Shown: in pieces, positions 43,051-51,897 of the stretch
Numbering within the stretch: the first letter of the stretch is position 1
How the letters are laid out: each line of letters starts with the position of its first letter
Source: Thalassospira lohafexi
Lineage (GTDB): Bacteria; Pseudomonadota; Alphaproteobacteria; Rhodospirillales; Thalassospiraceae
DNA: 64,000 nt
Direction of reading: 5' to 3'
Assembly (NCBI RefSeq): GCF_002844275.1
Contig: NZ_NXGX01000004.1
Span: 124,001 to 188,000, forward strand
Made by a program: the position numbers and the translations under genes
Notes under the pieces: model-generated
The model's database searches: none
What the model was told of the DNA's origin: nothing
The model's input: only the letters and a program-made list of their open reading frames with translations

Positions 43051-45720
43051 ATGGACGATCTTTTAAGTGAATTTCTGACCGAGACTTCGGAAAGCCTTTC
43101 GACGCTTGACGTCGAGCTGGTGAAGCTTGAACAGAACCCGAATGATCCTGATATTTTGTCCAACATTTTCCGTTTGGTGCATACCATCAAAGGGACGTGC
43201 GGATTTCTTGGCCTGCCGCGACTGGAAGCTGTCGCGCATGCTGGCGAGAACGTGCTCGGGAAAATCCGTGATGGTGAACTGATTGTCACACCGCCTGCGG
43301 TGACGCTGGTGCTGGAATCCATCGATACCATTAAATATTTGCTCGGTGAGCTTGAACAGAACGAAGCAGAGCCGGACGGCAATGACGCCGATCTGATTGC
43401 GCGCCTGAACCATTTTGCCGATACCGGCACGATCATGGGCGGGGACGCTGCACCGGCGGCTGCTGTTGAAGAAGCGCCTGCCGATGACGCGCCTGAGATG
43501 ACTGACGACGAACGTTTGCAGGCCATCTTTGACGCGACAGAAGTCGACCCGGAAGTTGCCGAACCAGAAGCACCTGCGGCGGCTCCGCCGGCTGCGGCCA
43601 AGTCACAGGAAGTCGCGCCGGCCAAACCTGCCAAGGCAGCCGGTCCGAAAGCCGAAGCACCGCGTGCCGAAGTCAAGGAAAGTTCGGTTGCGGCCCAGAC
43701 GATCCGCGTGAACGTTGAATTGCTTGAAAACCTGATGACGCTGGTTTCCGAGCTTGTCCTGACCCGTAACCAGCTTTTGCAGATGGTGCGCGGCAAGGAC
43801 GACAGCGAATTTACTGTGCCGTTGCAGCGCCTGTCCCACATCACGACCGACCTTCAGGAAGGCGTGATGAAGACCCGTATGCAGCCAATCGGTAATGCAT
43901 GGGCCAAGTTGCCGCGTATTGTTCGCGACCTTGCCCTTGAGATGAACAAGAAAATCGATCTGCAGATGATCGGTGCCGATACGGAACTTGACCGTCAGGT
44001 GCTTGAGCTTATCAAAGATCCGTTGACTCACATGGTGCGGAACTCTGCCGACCATGGCTTGGAAGACATTCCGGGCCGTCGTGAAGTTGGCAAGCCTGAA
44101 ACCGGTACGGTCACGCTGAACGCCTATCACGAGGGTGGTCACATCATCATCGAGATTTCCGATGATGGTCGTGGGTTGAACCTTGAACGGATCAAGGCCA
44201 AAGCCATCACCAACGGTCTGGCGACCGAGAGTGAGCTGGAAAGCATGGGCGACCAGCAGATCCAGCAGTTTATTTTCAAAGCCGGTTTCTCGACCGCGGA
44301 AAAAGTCACATCGGTGTCTGGACGTGGTGTGGGTATGGACGTTGTTCGTACCAACATCGAAAAAATCGGTGGTACGGTTGAACTGAAATCGGTCGAAGGC
44401 CGCGGGTCGACCTTTATCATTAAAATTCCGCTGACCCTGGCGATTGTCTCGGCTCTGATCGTTGAAAGTGGTGGCGAACGTTTTGCCATCCCGCAGATCA
44501 GCGTTCTGGAGCTTGTTCGCGCATCGAACAATTCCGAACATTCCATCGAACGCATTCACGACACCCCGGTGTTGCGTCTGCGCAATCGTCTTCTTCCGCT
44601 GGTCACGCTCAAGAAAATTCTTGGGCTTGATACCACCGAGGAGGCCGATGACGGGGTTGATGAAGAAGCCTTCATCGTTGTTGCTCAGGTCGGGACATAT
44701 TCATTCGGTATTATTGTCGACCGTGTGTTTGACACCGAGGAAATCGTGGTCAAACCGGTTGCACCGATCCTGCGTGATCTGTCGCTGTTCTCGGGCAATA
44801 CCATCCTTGGCGATGGTAGCGTGATCATGATCCTTGACCCGAACGGCATTGCCAACCGCACCGGCGAAATCACTGTTGGGGATTCGCAAGGTGTCGAAGG
44901 CAAAGCCAAAGCCGACGCATCCGATGGCGAAACCACCTCGATGCTGGTGTTCCGGGCCGGGGGCAATGAAGTCCGCGCCGTGCCGCTTGCACTGGTGGCG
45001 CGTCTTGAGGAAATCGATGTCGAGAACATTGAGCATTCCAATGGCCGTCCGCTGGTTCAGTATCGTGGCAAGCTGATGCCGCTGGTCTTTATTGACGGTG
45101 GCTATCAGATGAAGACCGAAGGTCGCCAGCCGACCCTTGTCTTCCAGGATCGCGAACGGACCATGGGGCTTGTGGTCGACGAGATTGTTGATATCGTCGA
45201 TGACGTGCTGAATGTTGAATTGACAGCGGATCAGGATGGTCTGGTTGGCTCGGCCGTGATTGACGGCAAGGCAACCGATCTGATCGATGCGGGGTATTAT
45301 CTTGAACTGGCCTTTAGTGACTGGTTCGGGACCGAAGAAAATGGTGGCGAGAAGAAGCGTGTTCTTCTGATCGACGACAGCCCGTTCTTCCGTAACCTTC
45401 TGACGCCGATGCTTTCGGTTGCCGGGTTCCGTGTGACGGCACTTGAAAATGCCGAGCAGGCCATGGAACTTAAAAACCGTGGCGAAGTCTTTGATGCGAT
45501 CATCAGTGATATCGAAATGCCCGGTATGAACGGCTTTGAGTTTGCTGAAGCATTGCAGAATGACGAGCTTTGGGGCGAGACTCCGATCATTGCCCTGTCG
45601 TCGCATACGAAAGACGAAGATTTCGAGCGCGGTCGCCAGGTCGGCTTCAGCGATTATGTGGCCAAATTTGACCGTGATGCGCTTGTCTCGACCTTGATCC
45701 AGACATTGAGCACCATTTAA
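43051..45720 (+). CDS. cheA: Chemotaxis histidine kinase CheA with C-terminal receiver domain
   Basis: An 889-residue CheA that autophosphorylates in response to chemoreceptors and passes phosphate to CheY and CheB. Domains in order: HPt with His44 (VHTIKGTCGFLG), an acidic Ala/Pro linker at about 145-215, dimerisation and HATPase domains with the N-box MVRNSADHGLED and G-boxes ISDDGRGLN and GRGVGMDV, two CheW-like domains at about 470-600 and 635-760, and a receiver domain at 768-889 with Asp820 (ISDIEMPGMNG). The start at 43051 follows GGAGGGGG. The double CheW module plus receiver resembles long CheA forms in Rhodospirillales. The receiver could act as a phosphate sink. Confidence 0.96.
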   Translation: MDDLLSEFLTETSESLSTLDVELVKLEQNPNDPDILSNIFRLVHTIKGTCGFLGLPRLEAVAHAGENVLGKIRDGELIVTPPAVTLVLESIDTIKYLLGELEQNEAEPDGNDADLIARLNHFADTGTIMGGDAAPAAAVEEAPADDAPEMTDDERLQAIFDATEVDPEVAEPEAPAAAPPAAAKSQEVAPAKPAKAAGPKAEAPRAEVKESSVAAQTIRVNVELLENLMTLVSELVLTRNQLLQMVRGKDDSEFTVPLQRLSHITTDLQEGVMKTRMQPIGNAWAKLPRIVRDLALEMNKKIDLQMIGADTELDRQVLELIKDPLTHMVRNSADHGLEDIPGRREVGKPETGTVTLNAYHEGGHIIIEISDDGRGLNLERIKAKAITNGLATESELESMGDQQIQQFIFKAGFSTAEKVTSVSGRGVGMDVVRTNIEKIGGTVELKSVEGRGSTFIIKIPLTLAIVSALIVESGGERFAIPQISVLELVRASNNSEHSIERIHDTPVLRLRNRLLPLVTLKKILGLDTTEEADDGVDEEAFIVVAQVGTYSFGIIVDRVFDTEEIVVKPVAPILRDLSLFSGNTILGDGSVIMILDPNGIANRTGEITVGDSQGVEGKAKADASDGETTSMLVFRAGGNEVRAVPLALVARLEEIDVENIEHSNGRPLVQYRGKLMPLVFIDGGYQMKTEGRQPTLVFQDRERTMGLVVDEIVDIVDDVLNVELTADQDGLVGSAVIDGKATDLIDAGYYLELAFSDWFGTEENGGEKKRVLLIDDSPFFRNLLTPMLSVAGFRVTALENAEQAMELKNRGEVFDAIISDIEMPGMNGFEFAEALQNDELWGETPIIALSSHTKDEDFERGRQVGFSDYVAKFDRDALVSTLIQTLSTI

Positions 45721-45736
45721 TCGGGAGATTTTCCAA

Positions 45737-46243
45737 ATGAGTGACAATAAGGCACTTGTCCCGAGCCATGAACGTGGGGCAGCTCTTGATCTTCGCGGTG
45801 ACACCAAGGATTTCGTCACCGCGTATATCGGCAAACAGCTTTTCGGTATTCCGGTTCTGACGGTTCAGGATGTTTTGGGGCCGCAGCGTATTACGCGTAT
45901 CCCACTTGCGCCGCCCGAAGTTGCCGGTTCGCTGAACCTGCGTGGGCGTATCGTGACCGCAATTGACGTGCGCAAACGTTTGGGGCTTCGTGACAAGGAA
46001 GACGAAGATCCGGGCATGAGCATCGTTGTTGATCAAGGTGGCGAACTTTACAGTTTGATGGTTGATCAGGTAGGAGAAGTTCTAAGCGTACCTAAAAAGG
46101 CGTTTGAACAGAACCCGGCAACCCTTGATGCACGCTGGCGGGAATTTTCCGATGGAATTTTCCGGCTGGATAAAAAGCTTTTGGTTATTCTTGATGTGAC
46201 GCGACTGCTTGATTTTAATGCTGCAGTAAAGCAGGCTGTCTGA
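45737..46243 (+). CDS. cheW: Chemotaxis coupling protein CheW
   Basis: Scaffold linking CheA to chemoreceptors. The 168-residue protein is a single CheW domain: DFVTAYIGKQLFGIPVLTVQDVL, ITRIPLAPPEVAGSLNLRGRIVTAIDVRKRLGL and LMVDQVGEVLSVP are the family blocks. It begins 16 bases after cheA with a GGGAGA ribosome binding site and precedes cheY by 85 bases. Confidence 0.96.
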   Translation: MSDNKALVPSHERGAALDLRGDTKDFVTAYIGKQLFGIPVLTVQDVLGPQRITRIPLAPPEVAGSLNLRGRIVTAIDVRKRLGLRDKEDEDPGMSIVVDQGGELYSLMVDQVGEVLSVPKKAFEQNPATLDARWREFSDGIFRLDKKLLVILDVTRLLDFNAAVKQAV

Positions 46244-46328
46244 TCTTGGATAGTGTGCCGGGCGCCTTAATGCGTCCGGTGCGATGCCGTTCTTGGCTTA
46301 ACGACCTAGAAACACGAGAAGGAAGTCG

Positions 46329-46694
46329 ATGAAGAGTTGTCTCGTCGTCGATGATTCAAAAGTCATCCGAATGGTCGCGCGCCGCATCCTCGAAGAAATG
46401 AGCTTCGAGGTTGTTGAAGCAGTCGATGGTCAGGAGGCACTTGAAAAGTGCCTTGAAGATATGCCCGACGCGGTGCTGCTTGATTGGAACATGCCGATCA
46501 AAAGCGGGATTGATTTCCTGCGGGAACTTCGGGCATCCCCGGGTGGGGATGAGCCGGTGGTTGTCTTCTGCACGACAGAAAACGATCTGGAGCATATTCA
46601 GGAAGCCATTACAGCCGGTGCGAATGAGTACATCATGAAACCGTTCGACAGCGAGATCATTCAGGCAAAATTTGAACAGGTTGGTCTGATTTAG
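46329..46694 (+). CDS. cheY: Chemotaxis response regulator CheY
   Basis: A 121-residue single-domain receiver that, when phosphorylated, binds the flagellar switch. The acidic pocket is in VVDDSK, the phosphorylation site is Asp52 (LLDWNMPIKSG), and the conserved Thr and Lys are in FCTTEN and YIMKPFD. GAGAAGGAAG precedes the ATG. It lies between cheW and cheB in the operon. Confidence 0.96.
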   Translation: MKSCLVVDDSKVIRMVARRILEEMSFEVVEAVDGQEALEKCLEDMPDAVLLDWNMPIKSGIDFLRELRASPGGDEPVVVFCTTENDLEHIQEAITAGANEYIMKPFDSEIIQAKFEQVGLI

Positions 46695-46767
46695 ATCGCC
46701 TGTTTTGATGTTGCCGTCTTGGCAACCTGTCCTTGATCTCCTGAGAGTCTAGCGGGGATGCTGCTAC

Positions 46768-48495
46768 GTGGAAGAAGTGCCTGTCCATTCGCCATACAAA
46801 GTCCTGATTGTCGATGACTCCGCGATTGTACGGGGGCTTGTGACACGCATGTTGGCCGAGGACGACGAAATCAACGTCGTAGGATCGGTCAATAATGGTG
46901 AAGAAGCCCTTGCTGTCATGGAAGGCGGTGGCATTGAGGTTGTGGTTCTCGACATCGAGATGCCGGTGATGGACGGACTGACGGCCTTACCAAAGCTGTT
47001 GGAAATTGACCCAACAGTGCGGGTGATCATGGCTTCTACCCTGACCAAGCGGAATGCCGATATCAGTTTTCAGGCAATGACCCTTGGCGCAGTTGACTAC
47101 ATTCCCAAACCCAGTTCAGCAAAAGACCTCAATGTCGGGGAAGGCTTCCGGGCCGAACTTCTCGACAAGGTAAAGGCATGGGCCGAGCAGCGTCGCAAGA
47201 TGCTCGAAGTCGAGGAAGCACATGCTCTTGCCCGTGCCGAGGAATACGCGGCATTAGAGGCGGCTGCTGAGCACCCCGCTGAGGCCGATCCGCACACACC
47301 CCAGGTGGCAGAGATACCCCAAGATCCTGAAGCAGGGGAGGATGCCGCCGCCGCCGGTACTCCTGCTTCGGATGACAAGCACGATAAGGATCAGGCACCG
47401 TTCCGTGCTCAAATGTCGGTCGAGCATCAGCAGATGCAAAAAGTCGGACGTATTCAGCGCAAACGTTTTACCGCCGAATTGCGGCCGCGTCCGATGCAGC
47501 AGCATCCACGTCCGCAACAGGTGCAAATGCGCCCAACACCGCAAACACCAGCCCAGCCTGCACCTTCGTCGCAATCACCGCAGTCTGCTCGCGCTGCCGA
47601 TCCGGGCCAGCGTGCGGCGACAGTGCCGGGAAATCCGCGCGTGCAAGGTGCGCCGCGTGATCCCGGCGGGCTTATTCGCGATGCTGCCATTGCTGTCGGA
47701 AATACGGCGGGCAGGGCTGCCGTTGCCAAACCGGCCATGCCCGGAAAACCGAGTGTTCCAGGCACGGCCAAGCCATCGGCAGCCCCGGCTGCAAGAGCGC
47801 CAAGTGGGCCCGCACCCAAACAACAACGGCCAAACACAGCGCGCGGGTCTTCTGCCCCTGCGCCGACACGGGCACGTGTTGGTGGCGGTAAGGCCGTATC
47901 GTTGTTGCCGGAAAAGCGTCTGAACGTTGAAGTGATTGCCATCGGCAGTTCGACCGGGGGGCCGCAAGCATTGTTTGAAGTGTTGCGCGGGCTCGCCGGT
48001 GTGCGTCAGCCGATCTTCATTACCCAGCATATGCCTGCGACCTTTACGACGATTTTGGCCGAACATATCACCCGTCTGACTGGACTTAAGTGTCAGGAAG
48101 GTCAAAATGGGATGCCTATTGTTGGTGGACAGGTTTATCTTGCGCCGGGTGATTACCACATGACAGTGGAAGGGCGCGGTGCGTCGCGCCATATCAAGCT
48201 GAACCAAAATCCACCAGAAAACTTCTGCCGCCCGTCGGTCGATCCGATGTTGCGCAGTATCGTTGAAAGTTATGGTGGAAATATTCTGACCGCGATACTG
48301 ACCGGAATGGGACAGGATGGTATGCTTGGTGGACGTGCTGTTGTCGGTGCCGGGGGAATGGTTGTGGCGCAAGACGAACAAAGCAGTGTTGTATGGGGGA
48401 TGCCGGGCGCTGCCGCGCATGCTGGTATCTGTTCTGCTGTTCTGCCAGTCGGCGGGATTGCGGCCTATATTAAAAAATTCGCGGGGGGTCGTTAA
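46768..48495 (+). CDS. cheB: Protein-glutamate methylesterase CheB with an exceptionally long linker
   Basis: Removes methyl groups from chemoreceptors when phosphorylated by CheA. The 575-residue protein has a receiver domain (Asp62 in VVLDIEMPVMDG) and a C-terminal methylesterase with the catalytic Ser in GSSTGGPQ near residue 393, His in ITQHMP and Asp in TGMGQDGM. Between them lie about 230 residues very rich in Pro, Ala, Gln and Arg, whereas the usual linker is 20-40 residues. The start is GTG; an ATG ten bases upstream is out of frame. Six bases separate it from cheR. Confidence 0.95.
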   Translation: MEEVPVHSPYKVLIVDDSAIVRGLVTRMLAEDDEINVVGSVNNGEEALAVMEGGGIEVVVLDIEMPVMDGLTALPKLLEIDPTVRVIMASTLTKRNADISFQAMTLGAVDYIPKPSSAKDLNVGEGFRAELLDKVKAWAEQRRKMLEVEEAHALARAEEYAALEAAAEHPAEADPHTPQVAEIPQDPEAGEDAAAAGTPASDDKHDKDQAPFRAQMSVEHQQMQKVGRIQRKRFTAELRPRPMQQHPRPQQVQMRPTPQTPAQPAPSSQSPQSARAADPGQRAATVPGNPRVQGAPRDPGGLIRDAAIAVGNTAGRAAVAKPAMPGKPSVPGTAKPSAAPAARAPSGPAPKQQRPNTARGSSAPAPTRARVGGGKAVSLLPEKRLNVEVIAIGSSTGGPQALFEVLRGLAGVRQPIFITQHMPATFTTILAEHITRLTGLKCQEGQNGMPIVGGQVYLAPGDYHMTVEGRGASRHIKLNQNPPENFCRPSVDPMLRSIVESYGGNILTAILTGMGQDGMLGGRAVVGAGGMVVAQDEQSSVVWGMPGAAAHAGICSAVLPVGGIAAYIKKFAGGR

Positions 48496-48501
48496 CCCAC
48501 A

Positions 48502-49941
48502 ATGATGAAGCCGGAAGACTTCGATTTCGCAAGCAGACTGATAAAGTCAAAGTCCGGACTCGTTCTGAGTGAGGACAAGACTTATCTGCTCGAAAGCCGG
48601 CTGATGCCGATTGCGCGTAAGCGCGGCATGAAAGATTTGGGCGAGTTGATCGGTGCCATGCGCGGCGGCGACCGCCAGCTGGTTGAAGATGTCGTCGATG
48701 CGATGACAACCAATGAAAGCTTCTTTTTCCGCGATACCAAACCATTCGATCAGTTCCGACATGTTGTTCTGCCACACATGATCAAGGCGCGTGCAGCGAA
48801 ACGTCATTTGCGCATCTGGTGTGCTGCGGCGTCTTCGGGCCAAGAACCCTATTCGCTGGCGATGATTTTAGATGAATTCAAAAGCCAGCTTTCGGGATGG
48901 CGTATTGAAATTATCGGGACCGATATCTCGCGCGAGATATTGACCAAGGCACGGGCCGGGATGTATTCCCAGTTCGAAGTCCAAAGGGGCCTTCCGATCA
49001 ATCTTCTGGTCAAATATTTCCAGAAAAAAGAAGATCAGTGGCAGATCTCAGCCGATATCCGATCCAAGGTTCAGTACAAGGAATTCAACCTTCTGGAAGA
49101 TTTCCGTCCGCTGGGGCAGTTCGATATTGTTTATTGCCGTAACGTGTTGATCTATTTTGATCAACCAACCAAAAGCGATGTTCTTGCCCGCGTTTCGGCA
49201 TTGATGCCAGATGACGGTTTCCTGTTCCTTGGTGGTGCGGAAACGGTTCTGGGTATTTCAGATAAGTTCAAACCGCTCGCACGTCAGCGCGGTATTTATC
49301 AGCTCAACCGTCCCGGTGCACCGGAAGTTGATCTGACGGCACTTGAAAAAGCACAGGCTGGTGGGACTGCGGCGGCATCAAGTGGTGCCGCAACCGGTGG
49401 TCTTACCTTCCAGAAGCCCAAGCATATGCAAACTGCGGCAGGTGCGACGACCGGGACGGCTGCCCGTCCGGCAGCACCGGGGGCGGCAGGTGCGACGACC
49501 ACCCGCCCAACAACAAGTTCCACGACCGCACGTCCGTTTGGCACCACCGGTACGACAGGTGCGGCTGGTACAACAGCGCGCCCGACGACGACAGGGACAA
49601 CCGGAACAACGGCGCGTCCGGGAACGACGGGCACGACCACCCGTCCATCTGGGACCGGGACAACCGGCACAGGCAGTTCGTTCAGTAAGCCGTCAGGTTC
49701 GACTGGTACGGGTTCTACAGCACGGCCGGGATCAACAGGAACGACCGGGACGGGTTCGACGGGTTCTGCCTATCGTCGGCCGCTTGGCTCCGCAGGAACC
49801 GGGACAACCGGTACTGGTGCTGGTGGCACGCCGCCGCGGCCCTCAAACGGGACGGGGAATACAGGTGGTGCCACCGGGACGACCCGCCCGTCATCGACCT
49901 ATGATCGGTCCCGTTTCGGGAAACCGGACGACAAAAAATAA
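48502..49941 (+). CDS. cheR: Chemoreceptor methyltransferase CheR with a Gly/Thr/Arg-Pro repeat tail
   Basis: Uses S-adenosylmethionine to methylate glutamates on chemoreceptors. The first about 283 residues are a standard CheR: N-terminal helical domain (FDFASRLIKSKSGLVLS), TTNESFFFRD, IWCAAASSGQEPYSLAMIL (SAM site) and FDIVYCRNVLIYFD. The remaining about 195 residues are low-complexity Gly, Thr, Ser, Pro and Arg, with about ten [S/T]-x-R-P units in TTGTTG-like spacers, giving 479 residues against a usual 270-290. No TPR domain is present. The tail is probably disordered. Confidence 0.95.
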   Translation: MMKPEDFDFASRLIKSKSGLVLSEDKTYLLESRLMPIARKRGMKDLGELIGAMRGGDRQLVEDVVDAMTTNESFFFRDTKPFDQFRHVVLPHMIKARAAKRHLRIWCAAASSGQEPYSLAMILDEFKSQLSGWRIEIIGTDISREILTKARAGMYSQFEVQRGLPINLLVKYFQKKEDQWQISADIRSKVQYKEFNLLEDFRPLGQFDIVYCRNVLIYFDQPTKSDVLARVSALMPDDGFLFLGGAETVLGISDKFKPLARQRGIYQLNRPGAPEVDLTALEKAQAGGTAAASSGAATGGLTFQKPKHMQTAAGATTGTAARPAAPGAAGATTTRPTTSSTTARPFGTTGTTGAAGTTARPTTTGTTGTTARPGTTGTTTRPSGTGTTGTGSSFSKPSGSTGTGSTARPGSTGTTGTGSTGSAYRRPLGSAGTGTTGTGAGGTPPRPSNGTGNTGGATGTTRPSSTYDRSRFGKPDDKK

Positions 49942-49997
49942 CCGGCAGCCGGTGCATTGCCGACTGTTCGGTGATGAACTGAAAGTCGGAAACGAGT

Positions 49998-50639
49998 ATG
50001 ATTTCTTCTTCCACTACCGCAGCACCGCGCAAGGCGTTAACCGATCTGCAACGTCGTCGTAAGTTGGCGATCAGCTGCCTTTCTCTCCTCATGATAGGGG
50101 CATTGCCCCTGATACAGTCAAATGCTGCTGTGGGGATGTTTACCCATGAAGCTGTTGAAACCGCCGGGGTGCTTTTGATTGCGATTGCCATTCTGGGGCG
50201 GGCATGGTGCACGCTTTATATTGGAGGCCGAAAGGCACAGGAACTTACCGATAGCGGACCCTATTCACTAAGCCGAAATCCGCTTTATGTTTTCAGTTTT
50301 ATTGGTGCGGCGGGGATTGGTGCGCAGACCGGCAGTCTTTTGATGACACTGTTGTTTGTTCTGGTGGCTATTGCTGTGTTTTTACCCGTGATCCTGCGTG
50401 AAGAACGCGCCTTGGCCGAAATTTTTGGTAATGCGTTTGTTGCGTATCAGGCTGACGTACCGCGTTTCGGTCCACGGTTTTCAGCATGGCAAGATATGGA
50501 AACACTTAATATTCGACCAAAACTTTTGTGGCGAACACTTTGTGATGGCTTGGTGTTTTTGATGGTGGTGCCACTGTTTGAATTGATCGACTGGCTGCAG
50601 ATAAGCGGTATCGTGCACCCGATTGTTCATCTGCCCTAA
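49998..50639 (+). CDS. Isoprenylcysteine carboxylmethyltransferase/PEMT-like membrane methyltransferase
   Basis: A 213-residue integral membrane protein with about four or five hydrophobic segments and the ICMT/phospholipid methyltransferase signature: SGPYSLSRNPLYVFSFIGAAGIG at about 91-113 followed by EERALAEIFGNAFVAYQADVPRFGP near residue 135. Such bacterial proteins methylate lipids or small lipophilic substrates with S-adenosylmethionine. It begins 57 bases after cheR and may share its transcript; a direct chemotaxis role is not suggested by the family. A terminator follows. Confidence 0.85.
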   Translation: MISSSTTAAPRKALTDLQRRRKLAISCLSLLMIGALPLIQSNAAVGMFTHEAVETAGVLLIAIAILGRAWCTLYIGGRKAQELTDSGPYSLSRNPLYVFSFIGAAGIGAQTGSLLMTLLFVLVAIAVFLPVILREERALAEIFGNAFVAYQADVPRFGPRFSAWQDMETLNIRPKLLWRTLCDGLVFLMVVPLFELIDWLQISGIVHPIVHLP

Positions 50640-50692
50640 AGTCGGTCGGAGTTCAGGGTCATCTTGGGCCTAATGCAAAATGCTTTAGATAC

Positions 50693-50726
50693 AAAAACGC
50701 CCCGGTGCAGATCCGGGGCGTTTTTT
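50693..50726. terminator. Terminator between the methyltransferase gene and ctrA
   Basis: Thirteen-base-pair stem AAAAACGCCCCGG/CCGGGGCGTTTTT with a 7-base loop and six T. It probably closes the chemotaxis operon and could also end ctrA transcripts from the other strand. Confidence 0.92.
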
Positions 50727-50784
50727 GATTACGGGCACTCTTGTAACGTTTCCCAGCACCATCGTGCTTTGGGAAAGGGCAAGA

Positions 50785-51480
50785 TCAGGCCGCAGCGCTG
50801 TTGGTGTCAGGATCGCGCAGGACATAGCCCCGGCCCCAAACCGTATGGATGTAGTTGTCGCCTTTGGTTGCAGACTGAATTTTCTTACGCAGTTTGCAGA
50901 CAAAAACGTCAATAATCTTGAGTTCCGGCTCATCCATGCCACCATACAGGTGGTTGAGGAACATTTCCTTGGTCAGTGTCGTGCCTTTACGCAGCGACAG
51001 CAATTCAAGAATACCATATTCCTTGCCGGTCAGATGCAGCGGTGATCCGTCGACATCGACAGTACGAGCATCCAGGTTCACATTGAGTTTTCCGGTCGCA
51101 ATCATCGACTGGGCATGGCCACGTGAACGGCGAACAATTGCCTGTACGCGTGCCAGAAGTTCGGTTTTTTCGAACGGCTTGGTAAGATAGTCATCAGCGC
51201 CAAACCCAAGGCCTTTGACCTTGTCTTCGGTTTCCGTCAGCCCCGAAAGGATAAGAACGGGGGTGTCGACGCGTGCATCGCGTAAACGTCTGAGGACCTC
51301 GTAGCCATCAATATCTGGCAGCATCAGGTCCAACAGAATAATGTCGTAGTCATAAAGCTTACCGATCTCAAGGCCATCTTCGCCAAGGTCGGTCGTATCG
51401 ATTACCATGCCTTCAGACTTGAGCATCAGCTCAATGCTGTCAGCATAGGTGTTGTCATCCTCAACCAGCAGCACCCGCAT
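50785..51480 (-). CDS. ctrA: Cell-cycle response regulator CtrA
   Basis: OmpR/PhoB-type master regulator of alphaproteobacterial cell cycle and motility genes; in Rhodospirillales it mainly controls flagella and related functions. The 231-residue protein has a receiver domain with Asp51 ([17 protein letters not shown]) and a winged-helix domain with [56 protein letters not shown] sequence, nearly invariant in CtrA. CGGAGCAG precedes the ATG. It diverges from fliI across a region with four TTAAC half-sites, and the chpT gene is 8 kb away. Confidence 0.97.
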   Translation of the reverse strand: MRVLLVEDDNTYADSIELMLKSEGMVIDTTDLGEDGLEIGKLYDYDIILLDLMLPDIDGYEVLRRLRDARVDTPVLILSGLTETEDKVKGLGFGADDYLTKPFEKTELLARVQAIVRRSRGHAQSMIATGKLNVNLDARTVDVDGSPLHLTGKEYGILELLSLRKGTTLTKEMFLNHLYGGMDEPELKIIDVFVCKLRKKIQSATKGDNYIHTVWGRGYVLRDPDTNSAAA

Positions 51481-51580
51481 GTTTCTGCTCCGTTACCGTG
51501 TTCCGCAATAAGTCCGTGTTTATCCGGTTATTCGACAAGCGCCCCAACGATTGTCGGTCGGGAAATTTTATCCCATTCCG

Positions 51581-51761
51581 TTAACGATACGTTGCTTTGC
51601 GACTCGTGGCAAGCAGCCGAGTCGCATCTTGTTAACTTTTTTTCATCTCCGAATACGACTCGGAGGCGGAATGCGAGACTTCCCAACGGTTTGCAGCGTT
51701 AACCAACAAGGGGCGCAAATGATTTTTTTTTGCGAATTTTCCGTATACACAGCTTTTTAAC
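51581..51761. promoter_or_regulatory. Cluster of TTAAC half-sites between ctrA and fliI
   Basis: TTAAC occurs at 51581-51585, 51632-51636, 51699-51703 and 51757-51761, all on the plus strand (the first two as GTTAAC). The CtrA box is TTAA-N7-TTAA; none is a perfect full box, but four half-sites within 181 bases of the 417-base ctrA-fliI spacer suggest CtrA control of itself and of fliIJ. Nothing else was identified in 51481-51897. Confidence 0.5.
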
Positions 51762-51897
51762 GCCAATTATGCCTATATATTTGGTACGACGCGGCTCGAT
51801 TTGCCACCCCAACCGGCAATTGTCATTCTGATTAATATCGGGTCACTGTCGATACGACGCCCAGTAAAAGTAACAGCAACCGGAAAAGCCCCTAAAC

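Noticed and set aside
44701..45834. Long open frame opposite cheA/cheW
   Set aside because: It mirrors well-supported coding sequence in the other strand, has no ribosome binding site and encodes a His/Arg/Gln-rich composition typical of antisense frames.
49370..49930. Possible DNA minisatellite or slipped-strand repeat in cheR
   Set aside because: The units are similar only as protein; spacing and codons differ, so there is no clean tandem DNA repeat.
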